Assembly (NCBI RefSeq): GCF_014207565.1 | Contig: NZ_JACHGJ010000006.1 | Location: 124,001-188,000, forward strand | DNA from: Spirochaeta isovalerica | GTDB lineage: Bacteria > Spirochaetota > Spirochaetia > DSM-2461 | Reading direction: 5' to 3' | DNA length: 64,000 nucleotides | Part shown: positions 16,994 through 25,712 of the stretch, piece after piece | How positions within the stretch are numbered: the stretch's first letter is position 1 | How the letters are laid out: each line of letters starts with the position of its first letter | Made by a program: the position numbers and the translations under genes | Notes under the pieces: model-generated | Seen by the model: the letters and a program-made list of their open reading frames with translations, nothing else | What the model was told of the DNA's origin: nothing | Databases searched by the model: none

Positions 16994-17941
16994 ATGAAGA
17001 AGAAGTTACTTTTACTGATCATGACAGCTTTTATGTCTGTAATGGCCCTGTCCGCATCGGGACAGGGTGAGTCCGGCGATGTGAAAACAATCGTTTTCGG
17101 AGATGTTTCCTGGGATAGTGTTCAGGTACACAACAGAATCGCGGCTTTTATAATCGAAAACGGAATGGATGGATACAAGGCTGATTTTATGCCCGGTGAT
17201 ACGCTTCCCATTATCAATGGAGTTGTTCAGGGAGATATTGATGTCGATATGGAGTCCTGGCACTCCAACTTTCGCGATGTTTATGACAAGGGAATTGCCT
17301 CGGGTAACCTGATCGACCTGGGCAAGAACATGCCCGATGCTCCTCAGGGCTGGTGGATTCCCCGTTATCTGGTCGAAGGACCCGATGCCGTTGCTCCCGA
17401 CCTGAAGAGCGTATCCGATCTTCCCAAATATGCCGACCTTTTCACCGATCCGGAAGACAGGGACAAAGGTATTGTATACGGCGGCGTCGCCGGTTGGTCG
17501 CAGATGACTATTTCCGAAGAGATTTTTAATGAATTCGGTCTGGAAGACACTTTCAACCTCGGTATAGCCGGATCCGGTTCCGCTCTCGCGGGAACTATGG
17601 TCGGTGCTTACGAGAAGGGAGAAGCCTGGGTCGGTTATTACTGGGCTCCTACAGCCGTACTGGGAAAACTTGATATGGTCCGTCTAAAAGGAAGCGAGTA
17701 CGAACCCGCCGATGTGAATATTCTTGTAAACAAATCCATGCTTGAAAAAGCTCCCGATGTTGTCGAGTTTCTTAAAAAATATTCTACTACTGTAGATGAT
17801 AACAATGAATTCCTCGCTCAGATGGACCAGAATGAATGGTCTACCGCCGAAGCTGCTCAGTGGTTCCTGAAGAACAAAGAAGACGTCTGGACCGAATGGG
17901 TCAGCCCTGAAGTCGCAGAAAAGGTTAAAGCCGCGCTTTAA
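16994..17941 (+). CDS. proX: Glycine betaine/proline betaine ABC transporter substrate-binding protein
   Basis: The 315-residue protein has a signal peptide (1 to about 22, MKKKLLLLIMTAFMSVMALS and on) without a lipobox cysteine, so it should be periplasmic. The rest is an OpuAC-type domain: IVFGDVSWDSVQVHNRIAAF, MESWHSNFRDVYDKG, GWWIPRYLVEG and GEAWVGYYWAPTAVLG. Its tryptophans and tyrosines could form the aromatic cage that holds the trimethylammonium head. It heads an operon with proV and proW and takes up betaine-type osmolytes under salt stress. GAGG lies ahead of the ATG. Confidence 0.93.
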   Translation: MKKKLLLLIMTAFMSVMALSASGQGESGDVKTIVFGDVSWDSVQVHNRIAAFIIENGMDGYKADFMPGDTLPIINGVVQGDIDVDMESWHSNFRDVYDKGIASGNLIDLGKNMPDAPQGWWIPRYLVEGPDAVAPDLKSVSDLPKYADLFTDPEDRDKGIVYGGVAGWSQMTISEEIFNEFGLEDTFNLGIAGSGSALAGTMVGAYEKGEAWVGYYWAPTAVLGKLDMVRLKGSEYEPADVNILVNKSMLEKAPDVVEFLKKYSTTVDDNNEFLAQMDQNEWSTAEAAQWFLKNKEDVWTEWVSPEVAEKVKAAL

Positions 17942-17950
17942 GGAGTCTTA

Positions 17951-19186
17951 ATGTCTGATATTGAAAAAGATAATCAGGCTGAATCTTCGCAGGTCCTTAT
18001 AAAGGACCTGTGGAAGGTTTTCGGCCGCGATGCCAAACGGATCGTAAACGGACCTCTTAAAGATAAAAGCAAAGAGGAAATACAGAAGAAGACCGGCTGT
18101 GTCGTCGGTATGAGAAACATCAATCTCGATATAAAAAAAGGTGAATTTTACATACTTATGGGTTTGTCCGGTTCAGGAAAATCCACTCTTATCAGAAATC
18201 TTATCCGTCTGGTCAATCCCACATCAGGCTCTATAACAATCAATGATGAAGTTGTAACGAAAATGAACAGCGAAGAGCTTCTGCAGTTCAGGAGGAAAAC
18301 CTTTGGAATGGTTTTTCAGCATTACGGACTTCTTCCTCACATGACGGTACTGGACAATGCGGCATACGGCCTGAAAGTGAAAGGCATGCCCAAAGGCGAA
18401 AGATACGCAAAAGCCATGCGATCTCTGGAGACGGTCGGCTTGAAGGGCTGGGAGGATTATTATCCCGGTTCCCTCAGCGGCGGAATGCAGCAGAGAGTCG
18501 GACTGGCCAGAGCCCTGGCTAACGATCCGGAAATCCTTCTTATGGATGAGCCGTTCAGCGGACTCGACCCCCTGATCCGCCGTCAGATGCAGGACGAACT
18601 GGTCGAACTGCAGGATAAGCTTCAGAAAACAATTATTTTCGTAACCCACGACCTTCATGAGGCCCTTAAGCTCGGAGACCGTATCGCCATTATGCGCAAC
18701 GGTGAAGTCGTCCAGGTCGGCAGTCCTGAAGAAATTGTCACACAGCCTGCTGACGACTACGTGGAAGAGTTTGTCAAAGATGCCTCTCCTGCCAAAGTTC
18801 TGACAGCCGGCAGCATAATGGAAGACGCCAAAGTGCTGCTCTATAATTGGGAAGGTCCTAAAACCGCATTAACTCTGTTGCGGTCCCATAAGAGGCGGGC
18901 GGCATTTGTCGTGGACAAATCGCACAAACTGCTTGGTGTTATCAAAGAAAGTGCGCTGGAGAAACTTCTCGAGTCACCGGAAAAGCCGAATATGATACCT
19001 CAGGAGTCGATGAAAACCGTTTCGACTGTAATGGAAGACACCATTCTTGAAGATCTGTTTCCCATCGTGACGGAAAATCCTTATCCCATACCGGTTTTAA
19101 AAGAAAACGGAAAACTGGCCGGTGTCGTTACAACCGACTCCATTTTCGAGTCCATATCACCGGTGGAAGGAGATAATCATGTTTAA
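17951..19186 (+). CDS. proV: Glycine betaine ABC transporter ATPase with CBS pair
   Basis: The 411-residue protein begins with the ProV-type lead-in WKVFGRDAKR. It then shows Walker A GLSGSGKST, Q-loop MVFQHYGLLPH, signature LSGGMQQRVGLARAL, Walker B ILLMDEPFSGLDP and switch VTHDLHEAL. Two CBS domains make up the last 120 residues. In OpuA-type importers the CBS pair senses ionic strength or c-di-AMP and gates transport. It starts 9 bases after proX and overlaps proW by 8 bases. Confidence 0.95.
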   Translation: MSDIEKDNQAESSQVLIKDLWKVFGRDAKRIVNGPLKDKSKEEIQKKTGCVVGMRNINLDIKKGEFYILMGLSGSGKSTLIRNLIRLVNPTSGSITINDEVVTKMNSEELLQFRRKTFGMVFQHYGLLPHMTVLDNAAYGLKVKGMPKGERYAKAMRSLETVGLKGWEDYYPGSLSGGMQQRVGLARALANDPEILLMDEPFSGLDPLIRRQMQDELVELQDKLQKTIIFVTHDLHEALKLGDRIAIMRNGEVVQVGSPEEIVTQPADDYVEEFVKDASPAKVLTAGSIMEDAKVLLYNWEGPKTALTLLRSHKRRAAFVVDKSHKLLGVIKESALEKLLESPEKPNMIPQESMKTVSTVMEDTILEDLFPIVTENPYPIPVLKENGKLAGVVTTDSIFESISPVEGDNHV

Positions 19187-20027
19187 TTTTCCTGATATAA
19201 TAGAAATCCCCTTGGCTTCCTGGATCGATTCCGGTATGTCGTGGCTGTTGCAGAACCTCGCCGGCTTTTTCGATGCCATCGGCTTTATTATTCTGCAGGT
19301 CGTTGTGGCCTTTGAAGCTGTTTTTCAGTTTATCCCCTGGTTCATCATGATACCTCTGGTAGGGTTGGCCGGGTGGAAGCTTGTCAATAGCTGGAAGATG
19401 GGAATTACCTTTATGGCCATGCTCCTGCTGATCGGTACATTCGGATACTGGGAAATGGCAATGCTCACTCTCAGTCTGGTCATCGCTTCAGTCTTCTTTT
19501 CCCTGATCATCGGCATCCCTATCGGGATCAATATGGCCAGAAACGATAGGACGGAAGGCATGCTTAAACCGCTGCTTGACGGAATGCAGACCATGCCTAG
19601 CTTCGTTTATCTTATACCGGCTCTGATGCTGTTCGGCATGGGAAAAGCTCCCGCAATGGTAGCGACTATCATTTATGCGGTGCCTCCTGTCATCAGGTTG
19701 ACCAATGTCGGAATCAGAACTGTAGATAAAGAAGCCGTGGAAGCGTCAAAAGCTTTCGGCGCGACACCCCGCCAGGTCCTGTTTGATGTTCAGCTTCCTC
19801 TGGCCAAACCTTCCATTATGGTCGGTATTAACCAGACCACTATGATGGCCCTTGCCATGGTTGTTATCGGTTCGATGATCGGCGCCAAAGGCCTGGGGAT
19901 GGAAGTTCTAATAGCCATTAGCAGAATTGAAGTCGGCCGGGGTTTTGAAGCCGGTATATCCATTGTCTTTCTGGCTATTATAATCGACCGCATAACCTTT
20001 TCCTTTTCAGAAAAAAATGAAAAATAA
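19179..20027 (+). CDS. proW: Glycine betaine ABC transporter permease
   Basis: I choose ATG 19179 (AAGGAGAT upstream, 8-base overlap with proV), giving 282 residues. The frame is open upstream but only within proV. The protein starts MFNFPDIIEIPLASWIDSGM and has about seven membrane segments. It carries the permease coupling region VEASKAFGATPRQVLFDVQLPLA, shown here only as its core EASKAFGATP, which docks on the ATPase. It forms the translocation channel with ProV and ProX. A flavoprotein gene overlaps its end by 11 bases. Confidence 0.92.
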   Translation: MFNFPDIIEIPLASWIDSGMSWLLQNLAGFFDAIGFIILQVVVAFEAVFQFIPWFIMIPLVGLAGWKLVNSWKMGITFMAMLLLIGTFGYWEMAMLTLSLVIASVFFSLIIGIPIGINMARNDRTEGMLKPLLDGMQTMPSFVYLIPALMLFGMGKAPAMVATIIYAVPPVIRLTNVGIRTVDKEAVEASKAFGATPRQVLFDVQLPLAKPSIMVGINQTTMMALAMVVIGSMIGAKGLGMEVLIAISRIEVGRGFEAGISIVFLAIIIDRITFSFSEKNEK

Positions 20028-21399
20028 ATACGATGTCATCGTCATTGGCAGCGGAATCGCCGGTCTTTCGGCTGCGATAGAATCCAGACTTGCCGGTGCC
20101 GATGTTATTGTTCTTGAAAAAATGGCTGGTGCCGGAGGGAATTCCCTGATTTCCGATGGCGGCCTGGCCGCAGCCGGGACAGAAGAGCAGAAAGCGGCGG
20201 GCATCGTCGATTCTCCGGCCCTGATGTATTATGATATGATGAAGGCCGGCGAACGGATAAATAATCCGGACCTGGTCAAAATTCTGACAGAGGAATCGGC
20301 CGAAGCCTACCTCTGGACCCGTGATTTTTTAAAAGTCCCTTACCTGGACCGTATCGATATTTTCGGCGGCCATTCCGTGCCGCGATGCTACACGGCTGAA
20401 AATATTACGGGAAAAACATTTATCTCGGCCCTTTTAAAAAAAGCTGAAGAGCTTTCCATCCCGGTCGCCTATAAACATTATGTACAGGATATTGTCAGGG
20501 AAGATGATAAGAGCCTCTCTTTGAAAGTCATTCCCGGTTTCAGCTTTAAAACCGGAAAGGGCGAGCCACCTGAAATCTTAAAAGCCCGTAAGGGCATTAT
20601 TCTGGCGGCCGGCGGTTTCGGCAGCGATGTCCCTTTCCGGTCAGCTCAGGATCCCCGTCTGAATGAATCGGTTCAGTCTACGGGGCAGCCCTTTGTAGAC
20701 AGTTCAGTATTGAAAATGGCTCTTAATCTCGGCGCCGCGCCGGTTCAGCTCTCCCGTATTCAGCTGGGCCCCTGGGCGTCCCCCGATGAAACAGGTTATG
20801 GCGACGGTCCCTCATTTGCCGAATATATATTGTTCCAGTACGGGATACTGATCGATCCCGACAAAGGGGTTCGCTTCGTCAATGAAATGGCCGACAGGAA
20901 GACCCTGTCCGATGAAATGATGTTTATGGGTCGTTATTCCATAGGGATTTGCGATGACCATGCGGTTAAAACCGCCGGCTGGAATATCGATAAGGCTCTT
21001 AAAAAGAAAGTCGTATTGAAATTCAGTACAATGGAGGAGCTGTGTCTCCACTACGGAATGGATTTTATTCCCGTAAAAAGAACCGTCGAACAGTTCAACC
21101 GGTTTATCCTTGCGGGCAAAGATAAAAACTTCGATAAACCAATACTCGATGGAGCAAAGCCCATATCGAGACCGCCTTATTACGGTATCCGGCTCTATCC
21201 CAAAGTTCATTACACTATGGGCGGTTTGCGCATCGATGAAAATGCACGGGTTCTGGACCTGAACGGGAAACCGGTCAACGGCCTCTATGCCGCCGGAGAA
21301 ATAACCGGCGGAGTCCATGGGGCAAGCCGTCTCGGGAGCTGCTCTTTAACGGATTGCGTCGTCTTCGGACGCCGTGCCGGCCGGTTCAGCGCTTCATAA
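20017..21399 (+). CDS. FAD-dependent fumarate reductase/flavocytochrome c-like oxidoreductase
   Basis: The 460-residue protein opens with the dinucleotide motif DVIVIGSGIAGLSAAIESRL and GAGGNSLISDGGLAAAG. It ends with the FAD-binding block GLYAAGEITGGVHGASRLGS followed by CSLTDCVVFGRRAG, typical of the fumarate reductase, urocanate reductase and 3-ketosteroid dehydrogenase superfamily. There is no heme domain, FMN-binding domain or signal peptide, so it should be a soluble cytoplasmic single-domain enzyme. It overlaps proW by 11 bases and seems to be the last gene of the betaine operon. The substrate is unknown. It could process a molecule imported with betaine, or be an unrelated fumarate or enoate reductase. 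Confidence 0.8.
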   Translation: MKNKYDVIVIGSGIAGLSAAIESRLAGADVIVLEKMAGAGGNSLISDGGLAAAGTEEQKAAGIVDSPALMYYDMMKAGERINNPDLVKILTEESAEAYLWTRDFLKVPYLDRIDIFGGHSVPRCYTAENITGKTFISALLKKAEELSIPVAYKHYVQDIVREDDKSLSLKVIPGFSFKTGKGEPPEILKARKGIILAAGGFGSDVPFRSAQDPRLNESVQSTGQPFVDSSVLKMALNLGAAPVQLSRIQLGPWASPDETGYGDGPSFAEYILFQYGILIDPDKGVRFVNEMADRKTLSDEMMFMGRYSIGICDDHAVKTAGWNIDKALKKKVVLKFSTMEELCLHYGMDFIPVKRTVEQFNRFILAGKDKNFDKPILDGAKPISRPPYYGIRLYPKVHYTMGGLRIDENARVLDLNGKPVNGLYAAGEITGGVHGASRLGSCSLTDCVVFGRRAGRFSAS

Positions 21400-22318
21400 A
21401 AGCTTTTCGTATTTTATCGTAATTTCCCGTAAAGAACGGACATACGGCGATGCAGACCGAGCAGCCCATCGTCTGTGAGAAAGGGACGGCGCATTTGGTG
21501 TGGTCAATGTGTTTGGGTCCGCCATTTTCCGCCGCCGGCTTCTCCGGATATATCGCCTTTCCGGGGCATTTCTTTATACATCTTCCGCAGCTGCTGCAGA
21601 ACCCCTCTATCCACTTGTAAGGGTTTTCCCCTTCAAAAAAGGGCAGATTTCCAATCGATGTGAAAACTGCCGCCAATCGCTGACTTCCTCCCGCCTCGGG
21701 AGAGATAAGCAGTCCGTTTGTTCCGATCCATCCCATGCCGGCTTTCCGGGCCAGAAGAGGGTAGTTCACATCGCCTCCCAGAGCGGCTCCCGCTTGAGCT
21801 CCGAATCCTCTTTCTCTGAGAAAACGGGCTATTTTATTGGAGGCATCACCCAGTCTGTCGTATATTCGCCAGACTTCTTTTCCCGCTTTGATGTCGGGAG
21901 CATGCTTCATTTCATTCCTGTCCATCTCCATAGAAAGAACAATGGCATTATCGAAGAGTATCGTTTTGTTCCTGAAGATCATATTGCCTGGAACTTTTGC
22001 ATATCCTATATTGAGACATCCCAGTGAACGGGCCAGATCTTCCATTTCTTCAATCAGTTCTTCATGGCAGATATTTCCGGGATCAGGGGGATTGTCAGAG
22101 ATATCCCGGTAACCCTTCTGTCTATTGTAAATCGAATGGATGAGCCAGGGCGCAACTTTTGACGATTTCCTTATATGGCTTTTAATGCTGCCGTATTTGA
22201 ATACAAGTTCCGGGACTATCAAACCGGTTCTCGAATCGTCTGCGCTTTTTATGAGAGACGTCTCTTCCGGAACATAGTCGTCCGTGCTTCTGGACATAAG
22301 GGAAACTATCGGATTCAT
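21386..22318 (-). CDS. QueG-like double [4Fe-4S] protein
   Basis: ATG 22318 follows AGGAGA at correct spacing; the GTG at 22339 lies inside a palindrome and is less likely. The 310-residue protein has a reductase-like domain (GGDVNYPLLARKAGMGWIGT, then NGLLIS) also found in epoxyqueuosine reductase and reductive dehalogenases. Two ferredoxin clusters follow: CSSCGRCIKKCP and CAVPFSQTMGCSVCIAVCP. It lacks the HEAT repeats of full QueG and differs at the N-terminus, so tRNA epoxyqueuosine reduction is not certain. It is soluble. The stop overlaps the end of the convergent flavoprotein gene by 14 bases. Confidence 0.75.
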   Translation of the reverse strand: MNPIVSLMSRSTDDYVPEETSLIKSADDSRTGLIVPELVFKYGSIKSHIRKSSKVAPWLIHSIYNRQKGYRDISDNPPDPGNICHEELIEEMEDLARSLGCLNIGYAKVPGNMIFRNKTILFDNAIVLSMEMDRNEMKHAPDIKAGKEVWRIYDRLGDASNKIARFLRERGFGAQAGAALGGDVNYPLLARKAGMGWIGTNGLLISPEAGGSQRLAAVFTSIGNLPFFEGENPYKWIEGFCSSCGRCIKKCPGKAIYPEKPAAENGGPKHIDHTKCAVPFSQTMGCSVCIAVCPFFTGNYDKIRKAFMKR

Positions 22319-22329
22319 GGAATCTCCTA

Positions 22330-22349
22330 AAAATGACACGTGTCATTTT
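22330..22349. promoter_or_regulatory. Perfect 20-bp palindrome upstream of the QueG-like gene
   Basis: AAAATGACACGTGTCATTTT is a perfect inverted repeat directly upstream of the ribosome site of the minus-strand gene. A TTGACA at 22389-22384 (minus strand) lies about 40 bases further upstream, so a bound repressor could block transcription start. The cognate regulator is unknown. Confidence 0.5.
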
Positions 22350-22414
22350 ATATGTTATTACAATAATTCGACTGGTGTGTTTTTGTCAATGAATTCTGAT
22401 GGTCATATCTCTTC

Positions 22415-22443
22415 TTGACAATTTGATCGTTAATACCTATAAA
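22415..22443 (+). promoter_or_regulatory. Promoter of the HTH-EIIA gene
   Basis: TTGACA (22415-22420), 17-base spacer, TATAAA (22438-22443): one of the best sigma70-type matches in the window. Confidence 0.7.
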
Positions 22444-22481
22444 AGAATATAGAGGAATATGAAGGCAAATGGAGGCTGCTT

Positions 22482-23174
22482 GTGGATGAGGTTCTGACAT
22501 TGTCGGAAGTGGCATCGTATCTGAAACTGTCAGAGAAAACACTCCTGAAAATGGTAAAAAACGGAGAAATTCCCTGTGCCAAAATTGCCAATCAGTGGCG
22601 GTTTTCCCGGCCGATGGTGGATGACTGGCTGAGGGGAAAAATGGAAGTCGTTCCCAAGAACGATCTATCGAGATTAATCGAGAGGGAATTCGATTACATG
22701 CCTCTGTCCCGGCTGATTGATGAAGATTCCATTGTCCTCGAGCTCAAATCTGTTGATCGGGCCGGAGTTATTGATGAACTGGCCGAGGTGGCATATAACA
22801 ATAAACTGATTCTTGATAAAGATACGCTTACGAAAAAGCTGAATGAACGGGAAGACCTGATTTCCACAGCGATAGGTAACGGCATTGCCATACCCCATTT
22901 GAGAAAGCCTTCCGCCGCAATTATTTCAGAACCGAAAATCGTTATCGGTGTATCTCCCCGGGGTGTGGATTTTAAATCTCCCGACGGCAAACCGACGAAA
23001 CTCTTTTTTCTCATTCTCTCCGATAGCGAAGTCGTACATTTGAGAATTCTGTCCCGCCTGGCCGCCATACTCAGAATTAATAATCATCTGGAACAAATGA
23101 ATAATTTCAGAAGCAAAGAGGATTTTCTTAAGTTCTTTATTAATGACGATCGTGAGAACTTTCCCAAACCTTGA
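22482..23174 (+). CDS. HTH (excisionase-type) plus PTS EIIA regulator
   Basis: The gene starts at GTG 22482 with GGAGG 6 bases upstream and encodes 230 residues. Residues 1-55 form a MerR/excisionase-like helix-turn-helix: LTLSEVASYLKLSEKTLLKM and ANQWRFSRPMVDDWL. Residues 75-225 form a type 2 EIIA domain of the fructose/PtsN kind, with the phosphorylatable histidine in GNGIAIPHLRKPS. No sugar permease genes adjoin it, so it is probably a regulatory protein whose DNA binding depends on PTS phosphorylation rather than a transporter part. The strong promoter suggests steady expression. Confidence 0.85.
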   Translation: MDEVLTLSEVASYLKLSEKTLLKMVKNGEIPCAKIANQWRFSRPMVDDWLRGKMEVVPKNDLSRLIEREFDYMPLSRLIDEDSIVLELKSVDRAGVIDELAEVAYNNKLILDKDTLTKKLNEREDLISTAIGNGIAIPHLRKPSAAIISEPKIVIGVSPRGVDFKSPDGKPTKLFFLILSDSEVVHLRILSRLAAILRINNHLEQMNNFRSKEDFLKFFINDDRENFPKP

Positions 23175-23207
23175 CTATATATGGAATATTGAATATATTC
23201 CGGACAT

Positions 23208-23795
23208 ATGGTAAAAATCAACAGAAAATCTTATCCTTTTCTAATCATTACATTTCTCTATTTTCTTCTTGGATTTGTAAATATCCTTTTCGCTTATCTG
23301 GCTGTCGCCTGTATGATAATTCCATTTGTCATGGTATCCAGGACTGGAAAAAAGCCCTGGTGCAGCACCTACTGTCCGAGAGCGGATTTTCTTTCGCTTT
23401 TCCGCATTTTTAAAAGCAGCAGAAAAGCTCCTGCCTGGCTCAATTCGGACAATACGAGAAAACTGGTCTTTCAGTTTTTCTGTATCAATCTGTTCTTCAT
23501 TGTCATGTCCACCTTTATGGTGAGCCGGGGACAGATGGAACCCATCGAATATGTGCGATTTCTCATCGCTTTTACCATCCCGGTAGATTTGCCCCAGATC
23601 TGGGCCGGTCCGGCTCTGCCTCCCTGGGCTGTTCATCTGGCATACCGCTTCTATTCAATCATGTTCACATCAACCGTATTAGGTGTCGTGCTTGCCTCTC
23701 TCTACAAACCGAGAACCTGGTGCGCTGTTTGTCCCGTCAATACCTTAAGTACGGCTATGATTCGTCAGATCACTGTTTCCGAGGGGAATGAGTAA
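23208..23795 (+). CDS. NapH/YccM-like membrane Fe-S protein
   Basis: The 195-residue protein has about four membrane segments and two CxxxCP motifs on loops, CSTYCPRADFLSLF and CAVCPVNTLSTA. Such motifs are shared with the membrane core of NapH, MauN, NosR and YccM electron-transfer proteins. The C-terminal ferredoxin domains of NapH are absent, so this is a short form. It may carry electrons between the quinone pool and a soluble partner. The partner is not evident; the QueG-like protein and the flavoprotein nearby are candidates. No strong ribosome site is seen. Confidence 0.65.
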   Translation: MVKINRKSYPFLIITFLYFLLGFVNILFAYLAVACMIIPFVMVSRTGKKPWCSTYCPRADFLSLFRIFKSSRKAPAWLNSDNTRKLVFQFFCINLFFIVMSTFMVSRGQMEPIEYVRFLIAFTIPVDLPQIWAGPALPPWAVHLAYRFYSIMFTSTVLGVVLASLYKPRTWCAVCPVNTLSTAMIRQITVSEGNE

Positions 23796-23806
23796 TTCGA
23801 AAGATT

Positions 23807-25075
23807 TTACTGAATTCCCATCATATCCTCTTTCGCTTTCGGAATGTCTATGGGGCAGACCATTCTTCCGATAAGCGGATAGGCTGTCAGGCAGATGAAT
23901 CCCAGAGCCAGGAAAATAAACTGGAAGGGAAGAACATTGAGTAAGATACCGATAAGGAGAGGAGCCAGCGCGCTGGTCAGGTTTATGGCTCCGTATATAC
24001 CGGAATAGAGGGCTCTTTTTTCTTTATTGCTTATTTGCACCAGAACAGCCTCTCCGCTCATTTTATGAGCTGAAGACAGGGCGCCCAGAAGGGGAAAGAG
24101 CAGAAAAACAAGCCATTTTCCCGCTCCGGCCGCCAGTGCGATGACCATTATCAGGGGAATGGCGAAACCGCCGATGCTTTCGATTTTCAGTATTCCTTTG
24201 AAACCCAGGGGCCCGACAATCCTGGGCCATATGAGATTGGAGACGAGCATGCCCCCCATCTGCAGCAGAACGATTGTCCCCACGAATGATGAGGGGATAC
24301 CGTACCACCTGATAAGAGAGGGGAGGTAAAAGGGAATAAGCACGATAGCCGAAGTCAGGATATTGGCGGTCAGACAGTAATTCCGGAAAGTGTGGTCCTC
24401 TTTGAGTATGCTTTTCATGGAATGAATGATTTCATTAAGGCCCGGCCGTTCGGAGCTGCTCTCCTCCTGTTCCCTTATCATCCAGAATCCGATTGATGCC
24501 AGTGCCAGCATAAGCGAGGCAAGAGAAAACAGAAAGGCATAACGGACCGATCCGCTGAATCCCTTTATGATATAGCGAGTCAGAATTCCGGACAGAAGCA
24601 CGCCTATGCTCCAGAAAACCTGTTTCCTCAGAAAGAATCTATGTCTCAGGGAGTCGGGAATGGTTGTTCCGATCAGAGACACATAGCTGATTCCGGCGAA
24701 AGCTCCGGAGAGCGAAAAGAGAATGAGGCCTCCGTAAATAAAGGTCAGCACCAGAGCGGGAGTGAGGCTGTCTGCTCCGAGAAGAAGCATGCCGATTCCG
24801 AAGAGGGCAAACATCCTCATATAAATACCGCCGAGAAGATAGGCTCTCTTTTTCTTTCTCGATTGAATAAAGGGAGCAAAAAGCAGTTGCGAAACCAGCG
24901 GCAGTCCGACCATTATGGCCGTAATGATGCCTATATGGATTTCCGAGCCTCCCACCTGAAGGACAAGTGCGGGAAGGACGGAGTTTATTTCGGTAAATGT
25001 GACTGTAAGGGCGAGAAAAATTCCGTGAACAAGGAAGCCTCTGTAACTTGATCTCTGATCTGCTGTTATTTCCAT
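23807..25075 (-). CDS. Major facilitator superfamily transporter
   Basis: The 422-residue protein is highly hydrophobic with about twelve predicted membrane helices and a basic cytoplasmic loop (QSRKKKRAYLLGG) between helices 2 and 3. A long charged mid-loop (REQEESSSERPGLNEIIHSM) lies between the two six-helix halves. This fits a secondary carrier of the MFS_1 type. Nothing in the sequence or in the convergent and downstream genes gives the substrate. It is transcribed in the same direction as nth but lies downstream of it. Confidence 0.75.
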   Translation of the reverse strand: MEITADQRSSYRGFLVHGIFLALTVTFTEINSVLPALVLQVGGSEIHIGIITAIMVGLPLVSQLLFAPFIQSRKKKRAYLLGGIYMRMFALFGIGMLLLGADSLTPALVLTFIYGGLILFSLSGAFAGISYVSLIGTTIPDSLRHRFFLRKQVFWSIGVLLSGILTRYIIKGFSGSVRYAFLFSLASLMLALASIGFWMIREQEESSSERPGLNEIIHSMKSILKEDHTFRNYCLTANILTSAIVLIPFYLPSLIRWYGIPSSFVGTIVLLQMGGMLVSNLIWPRIVGPLGFKGILKIESIGGFAIPLIMVIALAAGAGKWLVFLLFPLLGALSSAHKMSGEAVLVQISNKEKRALYSGIYGAINLTSALAPLLIGILLNVLPFQFIFLALGFICLTAYPLIGRMVCPIDIPKAKEDMMGIQ

Positions 25076-25097
25076 ATACAGATTATAGGCTATAAAA

Positions 25098-25712
25098 TCA
25101 GAGTTGTGAACAGATCGGGCAGTTCATGGGATCGTGTCCCCGGGCCGGACAGTACTCCCTGCCGAAATAAATGATCTGAAGATGCAGGCGGTTCCAGCTT
25201 TCTTCGGGGAATATTTTTTTCGCATCTTTCTCCGTCTGAATGACATTTTTACCGCTGGTGAGTCCCCATCGGGTCATAAGTCTGTGTATGTGGGTATCGA
25301 CGGGAAAAGCATTCTGACCGAAGGCCTGGCTAACGACGACAGAGGCTGTTTTATGTCCTACTCCCGGCAGCTTTTCAAGCTCGTCCATATTGTCGGGCAC
25401 CTTCCCTCCGTATTCCCGGACAATTATCTTCGACAGATTGCTTATGGCTTTTGATTTGTTATTTGATAAACCGCAGGGTCTGATAATCTCTTTTATCGTC
25501 TCAACGGGAACTTGCGCCATTTCCTCCGGCGTTCCGGCGAGGTCGAATAGCCCGGGCGTCACGGTGTTGACCCTCGCATCGGTACATTGGGCTGATAGTA
25601 CAACAGCGACCAGCAGCGTGTAAGCGTCGCTGTGCTCCAGCGGTATGGGGACTTCGGGGTAGAGTTTGTTGAGAACATCCATGATCAGCGCGGCTTTTTC
25701 TTTTTTTCTCAT
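25098..25712 (-). CDS. nth: Endonuclease III
   Basis: The 204-residue protein removes oxidised pyrimidines from DNA and nicks the abasic site. It has the helix-hairpin-helix LEKLPGVGHKTASVVVSQ with catalytic lysine and VDTHIHRLMTRWG with the catalytic aspartate. The usual C-terminal iron-sulfur motif is C-x6-C-x2-C-x5-C; here I read only three cysteines, YCPARGHDPMNCPICSQL, with nine residues between the first two and a stop three residues after the third. The cluster may be missing or differently held. The start shares one base with the TetR stop (TGATG), so it is coupled to the metal transporter operon. Confidence 0.93.
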   Translation of the reverse strand: MRKKEKAALIMDVLNKLYPEVPIPLEHSDAYTLLVAVVLSAQCTDARVNTVTPGLFDLAGTPEEMAQVPVETIKEIIRPCGLSNNKSKAISNLSKIIVREYGGKVPDNMDELEKLPGVGHKTASVVVSQAFGQNAFPVDTHIHRLMTRWGLTSGKNVIQTEKDAKKIFPEESWNRLHLQIIYFGREYCPARGHDPMNCPICSQL

